Assembly: GCF_001644565.1 (NCBI RefSeq)
Contig: NZ_CP011387.1
Location: forward strand, 1,782,501 to 1,846,500
Origin: Deinococcus puniceus
GTDB lineage: Bacteria > Deinococcota > Deinococci > Deinococcales > Deinococcaceae
DNA: 64,000 bases
Reading direction: 5' to 3'
Shown: positions 56,410-64,000 of the stretch, piece after piece
Layout: each line of letters opens with the position of its first letter
Position numbering within the stretch: the first letter of the stretch is position 1
Program-made: the position numbers and the translations under genes
Notes under the pieces: model-generated
The model's database searches: none
The model's input: only the letters and a program-made list of their open reading frames with translations
Told to the model about the DNA's origin: nothing

Positions 56410-56415
56410 AGCCTA
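56410..56415 (-). promoter_or_regulatory. -10 hexamer of the DUF402 gene
   Basis: TAGGCT, five bases, ATG at 56404, minus strand. Compare TAGGCT at 51779. Confidence 0.5.
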
Positions 56416-56507
56416 CTTGACTGGGATGAACTTAAAAACTAGAGATCTAAATAACTGGGGGGGTATCTAATGGGGGCAACGTAGACAAGTTCACAGGAGG
56501 CGAGGGC

Positions 56508-59129
56508 TCAGAGTACAGGCAAGGCAGGCAGCAACTCGAAGCTGTTGGGCACGAACAAACTGCCCTCGGTGACGCCCTGTGCACCGATGGGAGCTAGGCG
56601 CGTCGCCAGCGTGTGGGCCGACTCCGAGCCATTGAGATAAGCGCGGTGGGCCTGAATGACTTCGCTGACTTCGGCGGGCGATTCATGAACGAACTCCAAA
56701 CGGAAGTCGCGCAGGCCCGCCGCCCGCCAGCCGTCCAGATGCGCGGCAGCCACTTGCGGGCGGCCCTCGAAGACCGTGTTGCGGCAACCCACATCGGCCA
56801 TTACCGGGTGCGCCACACCGCGCTCGTCTCGCAGGGCCACACGGTGCGTTTCGCAGGGGTGGCCGCAGTTGGTGTAGTCGGTGCCATCGGACAGAAAACG
56901 GCAGAACACGCAATGCTCGGTATGAAACACGGGCAAATGCTGGTAGGCGATGACTTCCAGCGCGGCGGCTCCGGCAAGGCCTGCCAGTTCGGTGACTTGG
57001 CGGGCGTTCAGGTCGTGGCCGGGTGTGACGCGCTGTAAGCCCAAGTCCAGCAGGGCGCGGGTGGTCAGCACGTTCGCGGCGTTCAGGCTGAAATCACCGA
57101 TCAGCGCGGGGCGTTGGTCTTCAGGCAACTCGGCCAGCGCGTCCTGCAAGCCTTCCAGCAGGCCGCCGGAACGCACCAACAGGTCGGCCCCCAGCGACAG
57201 CAGGAACTTCTGCAAATTCTGTTCGGTGGGCTTGAGGATGCGCGGACTCGCCACCCGAACGGCAATTCCCGCCGCCTTCACGCGCTCCACGCTGGGTTTC
57301 AGGCCGTACAGTTCCAGATAATCCAGCGTGATGGAGTCGGGGCGCTCCAAGAGGGCGGCGTCCAGTTGTTCGGGGGTACGGACAAGGACGTGCAGGCGGG
57401 ATTCAAGGGCGGGAAGTGGGGAGTGGTCAGTGGGGAGTGGGAAGGACGCTGACGTTTGGGCTACGGCTTGAGCTTTTCCTTCTCGGCGGAGCGCCCGGAG
57501 TTGATCTGTCGCGTCTCTTCGCAGGGCATTTAACGCTGACATGGGCAGGAATCCCGCACCTTCGAGTTGCACGGTCAGGGCCGACAGGTAAAATGGTGTG
57601 CCGCCCAATTTGCCCAACTGTTCTCTCAGACTGGCTTCGTCAAGGGCGCGGTTGCGGGCGGGGGCCAGCGGTTCGGGCAGGGTGGCGGTGACGCTGCGGC
57701 CCGCTTCATCGGTGAGGGTGAGAGCTACAGGCTGGCCGACTTGCCCCACGAACTGAGCCGAAATCGGGCGGGTATAGACCGGATCGCTGGCGTCCAGCAG
57801 GGGTTTGACGCGGGCCACCAGCGTCGGGTCATGGGTGCGCCACACCGGGTCGCCCACGCGCACGCGGCGGCCATCCACTGCGCCGCGCCCGAAGCGGAGT
57901 TCGTAGGTCTGGCCGGGGCGCACCGCACCCAATTCAGCTTCGCTCAGTTGGCGGCCCTGCGCCCACAACCCGTACAGGAATCCGCCTTCTTCGCGGCCTT
58001 CGGGGGCACGCCAGTTGGCCGGGTCAAACACCAAGCCGTCGCCGGGCTTCAGCGCCTCCGACAGTTCCACCAGCACGCCGCGTTCGGTCAGGCCGCGCAC
58101 CACGCCCACCTGCACGCCCCGGTGACGCGGCGCACGCCCCCGCACGACGGTTTGGTGATTGGTTCCGGCCATAAAGTGCGGGGCAAGGCCGCGTGAATAC
58201 ACCTGCTCCAAGTCGCGCTCCTGCTGCGGCGTCACACTCAGGGGCAGGCCTGCCCACGCCTCGTCTACGGCCTGACGGTAGGCGGCGGTGGTCAGGGCCA
58301 CGAATTCGGCGTCTTTGTAGCGGCCCTCGATTTTCAGGCAGTTCACGCCGATCCGCACCAGTTCCGGCACCTGATGCAGCGCGTACAGGTCGCCGGGAGA
58401 CAGCAGGTAGCGGGCGTCTCCGAGGTCGCGCTGCACGCCGTCGACCAGCATCTCGTAGGGCAGGCGGCAGGCTTGGGCGCACTGGCCCCGGTTGGCACTG
58501 CGCCCGCCCCACGCCTCGCTGGAAAAGCACTGGCCGGAATAGGACACGCACAGTGCGCCGTGAACGAAGGTTTCCAGTTCTATGTCGGTGGCAGCGGCAA
58601 TTCGTTCTATGTCGCGCAGCGAGAGTTCGCGCCCCAGCACCACCCGGCTGGCCCCGAACCGCGCCGCGTGCCGCACGCCTTCTACACTGGTCACGCTCAT
58701 CTGGGTGCTGCCGTGAACCGCCAGATCAGGGCAAATCTGGCGGGCCAGCCGTGCCACGCCGTGATCCTGCACGATGATGGCGTCCACGCCACTTTCGGCA
58801 AGGTGAATCAATTGCCGCTCGGCGTCGCGCAGTTCCCGGTCAAACACCAGCACGTTGAAGGTCACGAAACCCTGCACGCCCCGTTCGTGCAAATCGCGCA
58901 TGATGTCGGGCAATTCGGCGGCGTCGAAGCCGACTTTGGCACGGGCATGAAAGCCGGAACCTGTGCCTTCTACCGGGTTGACCCCAAAGAACACGGCGTC
59001 GGCCCCCGCCTCGACTGCCGCCCGCAATTGAGGCCAGCCGCCCACCGGACTCATGACCTCCGGCTTGACTCTGGTTCTTTGGCCTACAGTAGATTGGATC
59101 AAATTGGGGGGGGCAGGCTCAGACGACAT
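56508..59129 (-). CDS. U32 family peptidase / RlhA-like protein with DUF3656
   Basis: An 873-residue protein. The N-terminal U32 domain (about 20-330) has EVMSPVGGWPQLRAAVEAGADAVFFG and the signature ELETFVHGALCVSYSGQCFSS with its conserved cysteines, followed by RGQCAQACRLPYE. The linker is a DUF3656-like beta region. The C-terminal region (about 620-870) resembles the second half of long U32 proteins and has a CVFCRFLSDGTDYTNCGHPCET cluster, possibly an Fe-S site. Long members hydroxylate or modify rRNA (RlhA) or act as peptidases; the role here is open. Near residue 555-575 the chain is encoded by an imported-looking repeat. Confidence 0.85.
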   Translation of the reverse strand: MSSEPAPPNLIQSTVGQRTRVKPEVMSPVGGWPQLRAAVEAGADAVFFGVNPVEGTGSGFHARAKVGFDAAELPDIMRDLHERGVQGFVTFNVLVFDRELRDAERQLIHLAESGVDAIIVQDHGVARLARQICPDLAVHGSTQMSVTSVEGVRHAARFGASRVVLGRELSLRDIERIAAATDIELETFVHGALCVSYSGQCFSSEAWGGRSANRGQCAQACRLPYEMLVDGVQRDLGDARYLLSPGDLYALHQVPELVRIGVNCLKIEGRYKDAEFVALTTAAYRQAVDEAWAGLPLSVTPQQERDLEQVYSRGLAPHFMAGTNHQTVVRGRAPRHRGVQVGVVRGLTERGVLVELSEALKPGDGLVFDPANWRAPEGREEGGFLYGLWAQGRQLSEAELGAVRPGQTYELRFGRGAVDGRRVRVGDPVWRTHDPTLVARVKPLLDASDPVYTRPISAQFVGQVGQPVALTLTDEAGRSVTATLPEPLAPARNRALDEASLREQLGKLGGTPFYLSALTVQLEGAGFLPMSALNALRRDATDQLRALRREGKAQAVAQTSASFPLPTDHSPLPALESRLHVLVRTPEQLDAALLERPDSITLDYLELYGLKPSVERVKAAGIAVRVASPRILKPTEQNLQKFLLSLGADLLVRSGGLLEGLQDALAELPEDQRPALIGDFSLNAANVLTTRALLDLGLQRVTPGHDLNARQVTELAGLAGAAALEVIAYQHLPVFHTEHCVFCRFLSDGTDYTNCGHPCETHRVALRDERGVAHPVMADVGCRNTVFEGRPQVAAAHLDGWRAAGLRDFRLEFVHESPAEVSEVIQAHRAYLNGSESAHTLATRLAPIGAQGVTEGSLFVPNSFELLPALPVL
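57409..57460. repeat. GTGGTCAGTG-type repeat inside the U32 gene
   Basis: GTGGGGAGTGGTCAGTGGGG followed by AGTGGGAAGG. It encodes SFPLPTDHSPLPALESR on the minus strand and matches the non-coding simple repeats near 19003 and 19968. Confidence 0.55.
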
Positions 59130-59253
59130 AACGCATTAGTCTAGCGGGCCGGGAGACTGGGGAAGGTGGGGCGGGTTGGGGTTAGAGGGTGGAGAGGACT
59201 GTCTAAGGGTCGAGGGCAAGCCCACGTTGCTCGCTTCTCAACGGATGCAACAG

Positions 59254-59526
59254 CTACTTTTCTACCAACCCCGCCACGCCGCCTGCCACATGTCCCGCGT
59301 CCAAGCCATCGGCCCGCAGATACCGGGCGGCTAGGCCAGAGCGCACGCCGCGTTCGCAAATCACCAGCAGCGGCCCCGGCACAGTGGCGAGGCTGTGTTG
59401 GCCTTCTTCTATAGCTTCCAGAGTGACGGCCAGCACGGGGTTATTGACATAGTTTCCCAACGGCTGGGTGGCCCGCAGCGCCTCCGAGCGCAGGTCTATC
59501 AGCGTAGCTTCGGGCGGGATGGGCAT
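59254..59526 (-). CDS. Rhodanese-like domain protein
   Basis: A 90-residue single-domain protein. ATLIDLRSEALRATQPLG begins the domain and VICERGVRSGLAARYLRADG carries the active-site Cys in CERGVRSG. An APXXXVGG-type ending follows. TATGCT lies six bases before the ATG at 59526. It is divergent from a second rhodanese, with only 70 bases between them. Confidence 0.85.
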   Translation of the reverse strand: MPIPPEATLIDLRSEALRATQPLGNYVNNPVLAVTLEAIEEGQHSLATVPGPLLVICERGVRSGLAARYLRADGLDAGHVAGGVAGLVEK

Positions 59527-59532
59527 GGACGC

Positions 59533-59538
59533 AGCATA
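59533..59538 (-). promoter_or_regulatory. -10 hexamer of the rhodanese gene at 59254
   Basis: TATGCT then GCGTCC and the ATG at 59526, minus strand. Confidence 0.5.
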
Positions 59539-59584
59539 ACGCTGGGGCCTATGCAGCCAGCACAATCCGACTGCTCTGCTCAGG

Positions 59585-59590
59585 TATCAT
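59585..59590 (+). promoter_or_regulatory. -10 hexamer of the rhodanese/SufT operon
   Basis: TATCAT, then GGGGCT and the ATG at 59597; back to back with the hexamer at 59533. Confidence 0.5.
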
Positions 59591-59596
59591 GGGGCT

Positions 59597-59926
59597 ATGA
59601 CTGCCGGAACTTTGAACGAAGCGACGCCCGCCGAAGGGCAACAATTGGTGCAGGGCGGCGCGATGCTGGTGGATGTGCGCGAGCAGAACGAATACGACGA
59701 AATCCACGCCGAGGGAGCCACGCTGATTCCCCTGAGCGAATTTGAAACCCGCTTTGCAGAGCTGCCCAAAGACCGTCCCTTGGTCATGATCTGCCGCAGT
59801 GGAGCGCGGAGTGACCGGGCCGGACAATTCCTGCTTCAGAACGGTTACAGCGACGTGACCAACCTCAAGGGCGGCACGATGGCGTGGGCCAATGACGGCC
59901 TGCCCACCGTCAAGGGCGGACAATAA
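59597..59926 (+). CDS. Rhodanese-like domain protein (sulfurtransferase)
   Basis: A 109-residue single rhodanese domain: AMLVDVREQNEYDEIHAEGA, the active-site loop VMICRSGARSDRAGQF (Cys in CRSGARS) and the closing LKGGTMAW. Such domains carry persulfide sulfur. The stop overlaps the next start (TAATG), coupling it to the SufT-like gene, so a role in sulfur supply for Fe-S assembly is plausible. Confidence 0.9.
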   Translation: MTAGTLNEATPAEGQQLVQGGAMLVDVREQNEYDEIHAEGATLIPLSEFETRFAELPKDRPLVMICRSGARSDRAGQFLLQNGYSDVTNLKGGTMAWANDGLPTVKGGQ

Positions 59927-60288
59927 TGGACGACTTGACCCCTGCCGCCGCTAATGAAAGTGCCGTCTCTGGCCTTCCCACTGAGGAGCAAGTGCTCGAG
60001 GCCTTGAAAGTCGTCAAAGACCCCGAAATCCCCGTGAACGTGGTGGACTTGGGCCTGATCTACGGCGTGGACATTCACGCAGACGGCAATATCGATATCA
60101 CCATGACCTTGACCAGCGTGGGCTGCCCCGTGCAAGACCTGATCCGTGCCGATGCCGAGATGGCCGTGAGCCGCTTAGATAACGTGAATGCCGTAAACGT
60201 GGAATTCGTGTGGACGCCCGCGTGGGGGCCAGACAAAATGACCGAAGACGGCAAACGCCAGATGCGGATGTTCGGATTTAACTTGTAA
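59926..60288 (+). CDS. MIP18/DUF59-type Fe-S assembly factor (SufT-like)
   Basis: A 120-residue protein with the DUF59 core: EALKVVKDPEIPVNVVDLGLIYG and VTLTSVGCPVQDLIRADAEMAV (here MTLTSVGCPV with the conserved Cys). The ending VEFVWTPAWGPDKMTEDGKRQM is shared with PaaD/SufT proteins. These help mature Fe-S proteins. Second gene of the rhodanese operon. Confidence 0.9.
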   Translation: MDDLTPAAANESAVSGLPTEEQVLEALKVVKDPEIPVNVVDLGLIYGVDIHADGNIDITMTLTSVGCPVQDLIRADAEMAVSRLDNVNAVNVEFVWTPAWGPDKMTEDGKRQMRMFGFNL

Positions 60289-60297
60289 GGAAGAATT

Positions 60298-60332
60298 CCG
60301 ATTGGGAGCTGTGTTTTTGGCTTCCAATCCGG
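60298..60332 (+). terminator. Hairpin after the SufT-like gene
   Basis: CCGATTGGGAGC and GCTTCCAATCCGG with one mismatch and the loop TGTGTTTTTG. Confidence 0.6.
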
Positions 60333-60355
60333 CTGGAAAGAGCAGGAAAGGGCAT

Positions 60356-60403
60356 GTGGAGTGTAGACCGTAGGCTATTACGGTCACACTCCGCGTTTTT
60401 TTG
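60356..60403 (+). terminator. Strong terminator, second in tandem
   Basis: GGAGTGTAGACCGTA and TACGGTCACACTCC (one bulged base), then GCG and seven T. It is about 25 bases after the first hairpin. Confidence 0.85.
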
Positions 60404-60468
60404 GCTCGTGTGGGCAAAGAAACGATTGGAGATCATCGGTCACATTCACGTCCGACCAGCCAAACTCC

Positions 60469-61341
60469 TTACCCAATCGGCTCTGGCTCGCTGTGGGCGC
60501 TGACTCCGGTCAGGCTGATTCCGGCACTCGCGGCGATGACGCAGGCCACCGCCAGCCACTGCACCAACGTCAGGCGTTCGTTCAGGAACAGCAGGCCACT
60601 GAGGGCGGCGAACGCTGGCTCGATGCTCATCATTACGCCGAACACGCGGGCGGGGAGGGCGCGGAGGGCGTACATCTCCAGCGTGTAGGGCAGCGCACTC
60701 GATAAGATTGCTACGCCGAAGCCGATGAGGAGCGCCGAGGGGTGCAGCAACCCCGCGCCCGCCTGTACCAACCCGAACGGCAGAGACACCAACGCGGCAA
60801 TGCCCATACCCGCGACTACACCCGTTGCCCCCGGCAGACGCCGCCCCACCGCCCCACCCGCCACGATGTACAGCGCCCAAAAGGCACCTGCCAAAAGCGC
60901 CAGCGCAGCGCCTATCGGATCAAGGGCCGCGCTGCCTGCCCCGTGCGGCGCGATCATGACGATGCCCACGGCGGCCAACCCCACCCAAGCGAAATCCAGC
61001 GGACGGCGAGACAGGAACAGCGACAGCAGCAGCGGCCCCACGAATTCGAGGGTCACGGCCAACCCCAGCGGCAAGCGCGTGAGAGACAGGTAAAACGCCA
61101 AGTTCATCAGGCCGAGGGACAGGCCGTAGGGAAGGATGGCCAACCAATCGGCGCGGCGCAGGGCGCTGAGGCGGGGCCGGAAGATCAATCCCAGAATCAG
61201 CGCGGCCAACGTGACCCGCAGCGTGGTCGTGCCCATCGCGCCCAACTGCGGAAACAGCGTTTTGGCAAAAGCCGCGCCGCCCTGAATAGAGAGCATGGAC
61301 AGGATCAGGGCGGGAATGGGCGGGACACGAGATGAACGCAC
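60469..61341 (-). CDS. EamA/DMT-family exporter (RhtA-like)
   Basis: A 290-residue, ten-helix transporter from a GTG at 61341. It opens with VPPIPALILSMLSIQGGAAFAKTLFPQLGAMGTTTLRV, the RhtA (threonine/homoserine exporter) pattern. The first EamA half ends near residue 125 and the second holds FGVMMSIEPAFAALSGLLFLNE, typical of the family. The start is chosen for CATACT seven bases upstream; a frame extension of 23 residues is not hydrophobic. Confidence 0.88.
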   Translation of the reverse strand: MRSSRVPPIPALILSMLSIQGGAAFAKTLFPQLGAMGTTTLRVTLAALILGLIFRPRLSALRRADWLAILPYGLSLGLMNLAFYLSLTRLPLGLAVTLEFVGPLLLSLFLSRRPLDFAWVGLAAVGIVMIAPHGAGSAALDPIGAALALLAGAFWALYIVAGGAVGRRLPGATGVVAGMGIAALVSLPFGLVQAGAGLLHPSALLIGFGVAILSSALPYTLEMYALRALPARVFGVMMSIEPAFAALSGLLFLNERLTLVQWLAVACVIAASAGISLTGVSAHSEPEPIG

Positions 61342-61348
61342 GGGCAAC

Positions 61349-61354
61349 AGTATG
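61349..61354 (-). promoter_or_regulatory. -10 hexamer of the EamA gene
   Basis: CATACT then GTTGCCC and GTG at 61341, minus strand; another leaderless GTG start. Confidence 0.4.
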
Positions 61355-61420
61355 GGGGGAAGGGCGGGGGGATGTCCGGTTCTGCGCTTTTTCCACGATC
61401 TACCACCCACGCTTCACGAT

Positions 61421-62512
61421 TTAAATTCTGACTAGATCGTCCCTATGCACCGCTTCTGCGCCGTAGGTGAAGCCCAGCACGCCCTCTATCTCGCGGGACT
61501 GGCGGCCCAGAATGCGCGACAGATCGGCAGCGCGGTAACGGGTGAGGCCACGCGCCACCTCGCTGCCATCGGGCGCAAAAAGGCGGATGGTCTGCCCACG
61601 CTCGAACGCACCCTCTACGGCCACGATTCCAGCGGGAAGCAGGCTGCCGCCCCGTTCGCGCACTGCCCTCGCCGCGCCCTCATCCAGCAACACGCGGCCC
61701 GGCGCGATCTCGGCCAGAATCCAGCGTTTGCGGGCCTCTAGGCGGTTGACGGCAGCCAAAAAGCGCGTGCCCAAGCCTTCGCCGCCTACAATTCGGGGCA
61801 GGGCGTCGGGGGCGTCTCCGGGCGCAACCACCACTGGGGTTCCGGCGCGGGTGGCAATTTCGGCGGCCTGAATTTTGGTGTGCATGCCGCCCGTGCCCCG
61901 GTGGCTGCCTACGCCCCCGGCCAACGCCCAAATTTCAGGCGTTACGCGCTCCACGACGGGAATCAGGGTGGCTTCGGGGTGGGTACGCGGGTCGGCGGTG
62001 TACAGGCCGGGGGCATCGGTCAGGATGACCAGCAGATCGGCTTCGGTCAGATTAGCGACGAAGGCAGACAGGGTGTCGTTGTCGCCCACCTTCAGTTGCC
62101 CCGTCGCTACCGTGTCGTTTTCGTTGATGATCGGCAGCACACTCCGCGACAGGCAGGCGTCCAGCGTGGTGCGGGCATTCAAGTAGCGTGTGCGGTCTCG
62201 GAAATCGTCGGCGGTGAGCAGCACTTGGGCCACCGGAACGCCGTACAGGTCGGCAATTTGGGCGTAGGTGTGCATCAGGCGGCCTTGCCCTACGGCGGCC
62301 AAGAGTTGTTTTTCGGCCAACGTGCGGTCACGGGGCGGGAAATTCAGCGCCTCCCACCCGGCAATAACCGCGCCCGACGTGACCAACACCACTTCATGGC
62401 CCGCCGCCCGCACCGCCACCATGCCCCGCATCAGATCCACGATCCGGGGCGCGTGAATCCGGTCTCCCCCAGCGGTGAGAACACTCGTACCCAACTTCAG
62501 AACAACGCGCAT
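61421..62512 (-). CDS. proB: Glutamate 5-kinase
   Basis: A 363-residue enzyme: amino-acid kinase domain (1-255) with VVLKLGTSVLT, VLVTSGAVIAGWEAL, NENDTVATGQLKVGDNDTLSAFVANL and GTGGMHTKIQAAEIATRAGTPVVVA. A PUA domain (about 270-345) follows, with RVLLDEGAARAVRERGGSLLPAGIVAVEG. It phosphorylates glutamate, the first step of proline synthesis. Normal length. No proA lies adjacent in the window. TATGCT lies eight bases before the ATG. Confidence 0.96.
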   Translation of the reverse strand: MRVVLKLGTSVLTAGGDRIHAPRIVDLMRGMVAVRAAGHEVVLVTSGAVIAGWEALNFPPRDRTLAEKQLLAAVGQGRLMHTYAQIADLYGVPVAQVLLTADDFRDRTRYLNARTTLDACLSRSVLPIINENDTVATGQLKVGDNDTLSAFVANLTEADLLVILTDAPGLYTADPRTHPEATLIPVVERVTPEIWALAGGVGSHRGTGGMHTKIQAAEIATRAGTPVVVAPGDAPDALPRIVGGEGLGTRFLAAVNRLEARKRWILAEIAPGRVLLDEGAARAVRERGGSLLPAGIVAVEGAFERGQTIRLFAPDGSEVARGLTRYRAADLSRILGRQSREIEGVLGFTYGAEAVHRDDLVRI

Positions 62513-62520
62513 AGGGGGCC

Positions 62521-62526
62521 AGCATA
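62521..62526 (-). promoter_or_regulatory. -10 hexamer of proB
   Basis: TATGCT on the minus strand, eight bases before the ATG at 62512. Confidence 0.5.
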
Positions 62527-62572
62527 GGGGCTGGGGCGGGCGGCAGAGGGAATGACGTTTAGGCGGGCAGCC

Positions 62573-62791
62573 TTAGCCCCCGTACTCCACCGTTTCCCGC
62601 ACCACCCGCGCCAATTCCCGGTGGCCGTCTAGAAGGCGCAGTGGCTGGCCTGTTTGCCCGGTTTCGGCCCAGACGCCGCCCGCCACATACTTGCTGGCCC
62701 TGCGCTGCGCCGCCCCCGCTGTTTGGGCAAAATGCACCCGAATGTAGCCATTGCCGCGCACCACTTCCAGCACATAGACGAATTGCTGCAT
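62573..62791 (-). CDS. Small hypothetical protein, GIY-YIG-like fragment
   Basis: A 72-residue protein: MQQFVYVLEVVRGNGYIRVH, then FAQTAGAAQRRASKYVAGG and PLRLLDGHRELARVVRETVE. The YVLE..GNGYIR opening resembles the first strands of GIY-YIG nucleases, but the usual G-x-YIG-x-T triad and catalytic glutamate are not all present, so it may be degenerate or unrelated. CATACT lies seven bases before the ATG, which sets the start; the frame extends upstream without support. Confidence 0.55.
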   Translation of the reverse strand: MQQFVYVLEVVRGNGYIRVHFAQTAGAAQRRASKYVAGGVWAETGQTGQPLRLLDGHRELARVVRETVEYGG

Positions 62792-62798
62792 GGCGGCC

Positions 62799-62804
62799 AG
62801 TATG
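62799..62804 (-). promoter_or_regulatory. -10 hexamer of the gene at 62573
   Basis: CATACT then GGCCGCC and ATG at 62791, minus strand. Confidence 0.4.
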
Positions 62805-62877
62805 CCGGGTTTAGGAATAGGGCAAAAACTGGGGGACGCAGGCACGCGCCCACATCCCCTTCGACCCACGACCTCTT

Positions 62878-63573
62878 TTAGTCACTGCGGCTGCGGGCGA
62901 TGCCCAGCACATTCAGCAGTTGTGCCAGAGCCATCGCAAATCCGGCCACGTAGGTCAGGGCAGCGGCGGTCAGCACCGTGCGTGCGCCGTTGGCCGTGTC
63001 GGAGCTACCGTTCAGGCCGCGTTCGTTTAGGTAGGCCAGTGCGCGGCGGCTCGCGTCGAACTCTACGGGCAGCGTAATCAGATGGAAGAACAGCGCCGCA
63101 CCGAACAGCAACACGCCCACCCAGATCAGGCCCGTGAGTTGCAAAAATACGCCCGCCAGCAGCAGGAACGGCGCTAAGTTCATGCCGAGGCTCAGCGGCA
63201 CAGCCAATCTGCCCCGCAGCACCAGCGCAGGCATCCGCACTTTGTCCTGAATGGCGTGCCCGACTTCGTGCGCGGCGACGGCCATCGCGCTCACGCTGGG
63301 CACGGCGTAGTTGCCCTGAGACAGATTCACGGTCTTTCGTACCGGGTCGTAGTGGTCGCTGAGTTGCCCCGGCACGGCGTTCACCGGGACATGTTGCAGG
63401 CCATTTTCGTCCAGCATCAGGCGGGCCACCTGTGCGCCCGTGAGTTGGTGGGGATTGGCAATGCGGCTCCACTTGCCGTAGGTGCGGCTCAGGTACCCCT
63501 GAATCAACATGGACGCGACGAAGACGATCAGAATGAGTGGCCCGTAGGGGCCGAGAAAGGCAAGAAAGTCCAT
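62878..63573 (-). CDS. YugP-type zinc metallopeptidase
   Basis: A 231-residue membrane protein with the DUF2268-like/YugP pattern: TGAQVARLMLDENGLQHVPV, the inter-helix zinc motif AVAAHEVGHAIQ near residue 105 (HEVGH), ALVLRGRLAVPLSLGMNLAP and LPVEFDASRRALAYL (the third ligand region, E of VEFDAS). Four membrane helices. GGAGG lies about ten bases before the ATG, and TAAACT just upstream could give a short leader. Confidence 0.88.
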   Translation of the reverse strand: MDFLAFLGPYGPLILIVFVASMLIQGYLSRTYGKWSRIANPHQLTGAQVARLMLDENGLQHVPVNAVPGQLSDHYDPVRKTVNLSQGNYAVPSVSAMAVAAHEVGHAIQDKVRMPALVLRGRLAVPLSLGMNLAPFLLLAGVFLQLTGLIWVGVLLFGAALFFHLITLPVEFDASRRALAYLNERGLNGSSDTANGARTVLTAAALTYVAGFAMALAQLLNVLGIARSRSD

Positions 63574-63673
63574 AGCGGCAGTTCCTCCACCGCCAGTTTA
63601 GTGTGTCCCACTCGGAGTCTATGAGATGACTTGGCAGACGGATTCAGCAACCGCACATCTGTCCGGACGTACC

Positions 63674-63946
63674 TCAGCGCACAGGCGTGTGTGCCAGTAC
63701 CACGAATTTCAGGGCGGTGCGTTCCTCGGATTCTAGGTCGAGTTTGACGAATGCAGGCTGGGCCGTCAGGTCGAGGTGGTCGCCCTCCAGATAACTGCGG
63801 GCGATGGCGAGCGCCTTGACCGCCTGATTCACGGCGGCGGGGCCGATGGCCTGCACTTCCAGCTGTCCTTCTGTTCGGATCAGGGCGGCGATAGCGCCAG
63901 CCACGGCGTTTGGGCGAGATTTGCCGGACACGCGCAGGGTTTCCAC
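63674..63946 (-). CDS. SpoVS-family protein
   Basis: A 90-residue protein from a GTG at 63946. METLRVSGKSRPNAVAGAIAALIRTEGQLEVQAIGPAAVNQAVKALAIARSYLEG is the SpoVS core, followed by AFVKLDLESEERTALKFVV. It folds like Alba and may bind RNA or DNA. In non-sporulating deinococci SpoVS homologues have no settled role. AAGGAAG lies about nine bases before the GTG. Confidence 0.9.
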   Translation of the reverse strand: METLRVSGKSRPNAVAGAIAALIRTEGQLEVQAIGPAAVNQAVKALAIARSYLEGDHLDLTAQPAFVKLDLESEERTALKFVVLAHTPVR

Positions 63947-64000
63947 TCTAGGTCACTTCCTTAAATCGGTCTGAACAGAATTGGCGGTGAAGGGCGATGG

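Overview
The window looks like a chromosomal segment of a Deinococcus (Deinococcota). The DNA is GC-rich and densely coded. Many start codons sit 5-10 bases after a TANNNT hexamer with no Shine-Dalgarno site, the leaderless layout described for this genus. The gene set also fits: RecG with an N-terminal extension, SpoVS, YugP, a DUF3656-type U32 peptidase, a BrxC-like bacilliredoxin, LysK of the LysW lysine pathway, and DUF11-repeat lipoproteins. I found no rRNA, tRNA or CRISPR array.

Layout. 1-3635: a ParA-type ATPase, small unknown genes, a PIG-L deacetylase and an operon of three roadblock/LC7 proteins. 4111-12801: a GH43 lipoprotein, recG, a 730-base AT-rich gap, a large DUF11 surface lipoprotein and a DUF2383-type protein. 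13005-17748: a DUF945 protein, then an operon of two unrecognised proteins and a membrane HAMP protein with no output domain. 17749-18259: a gene-free stretch rich in hairpins. 18260-29807: bacilliredoxin, PAP2 phosphatase, an orphan nucleoside/sugar-type ABC ATPase, DUF2071, an operon headed by a phosphatidylserine-decarboxylase-like protein that lacks its pyruvoyl serine, cyclophilin, a divergent Lrp/alanine dehydrogenase pair and an ABC exporter. 29885-33523: a nested mobile element, in which a DDE-transposase IS (13-bp inverted repeats, 6-bp target duplication) is split by a 2.46-kb unit carrying a large serine recombinase. 33552-38981: Uma2, murA, a small ribbon-helix-helix-like protein, a LysM-NlpC/P60 hydrolase and an MFS exporter. 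39052-40323: an intact IS4-type element with 25-bp ends and a 10-bp target duplication. 40466-49233: a 53-residue membrane peptide, an SLC13 permease, lysK, aroA and several small conserved proteins. 49737-50627: a proton-pumping rhodopsin of the proteorhodopsin/xanthorhodopsin group. 50719-63946: glycine-zipper protein, carboxynorspermidine-dehydrogenase-like enzyme, an ABC-2 exporter pair, DUF402, U32 peptidase, two divergent rhodaneses with a SufT-like factor, an EamA exporter, proB, YugP and SpoVS.

Several short repeat families are scattered between genes. One is a roughly 100-bp palindromic unit, one a purine-rich TCTAAGGGTC unit and one a GTGGTGAG-type unit. The IS4-type element landed inside a copy of the second, and a copy of the third appears to lie in frame inside the U32 gene.

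The main metabolic themes are envelope and peptidoglycan (murA, NlpC/P60, PAP2, PSD-like), amino acids (aroA, lysK, proB, ald), redox and sulfur chemistry (bacilliredoxin, rhodaneses, SufT-like) and light-driven energy (rhodopsin). All functions are assigned from sequence motifs seen by eye; no database search was run.
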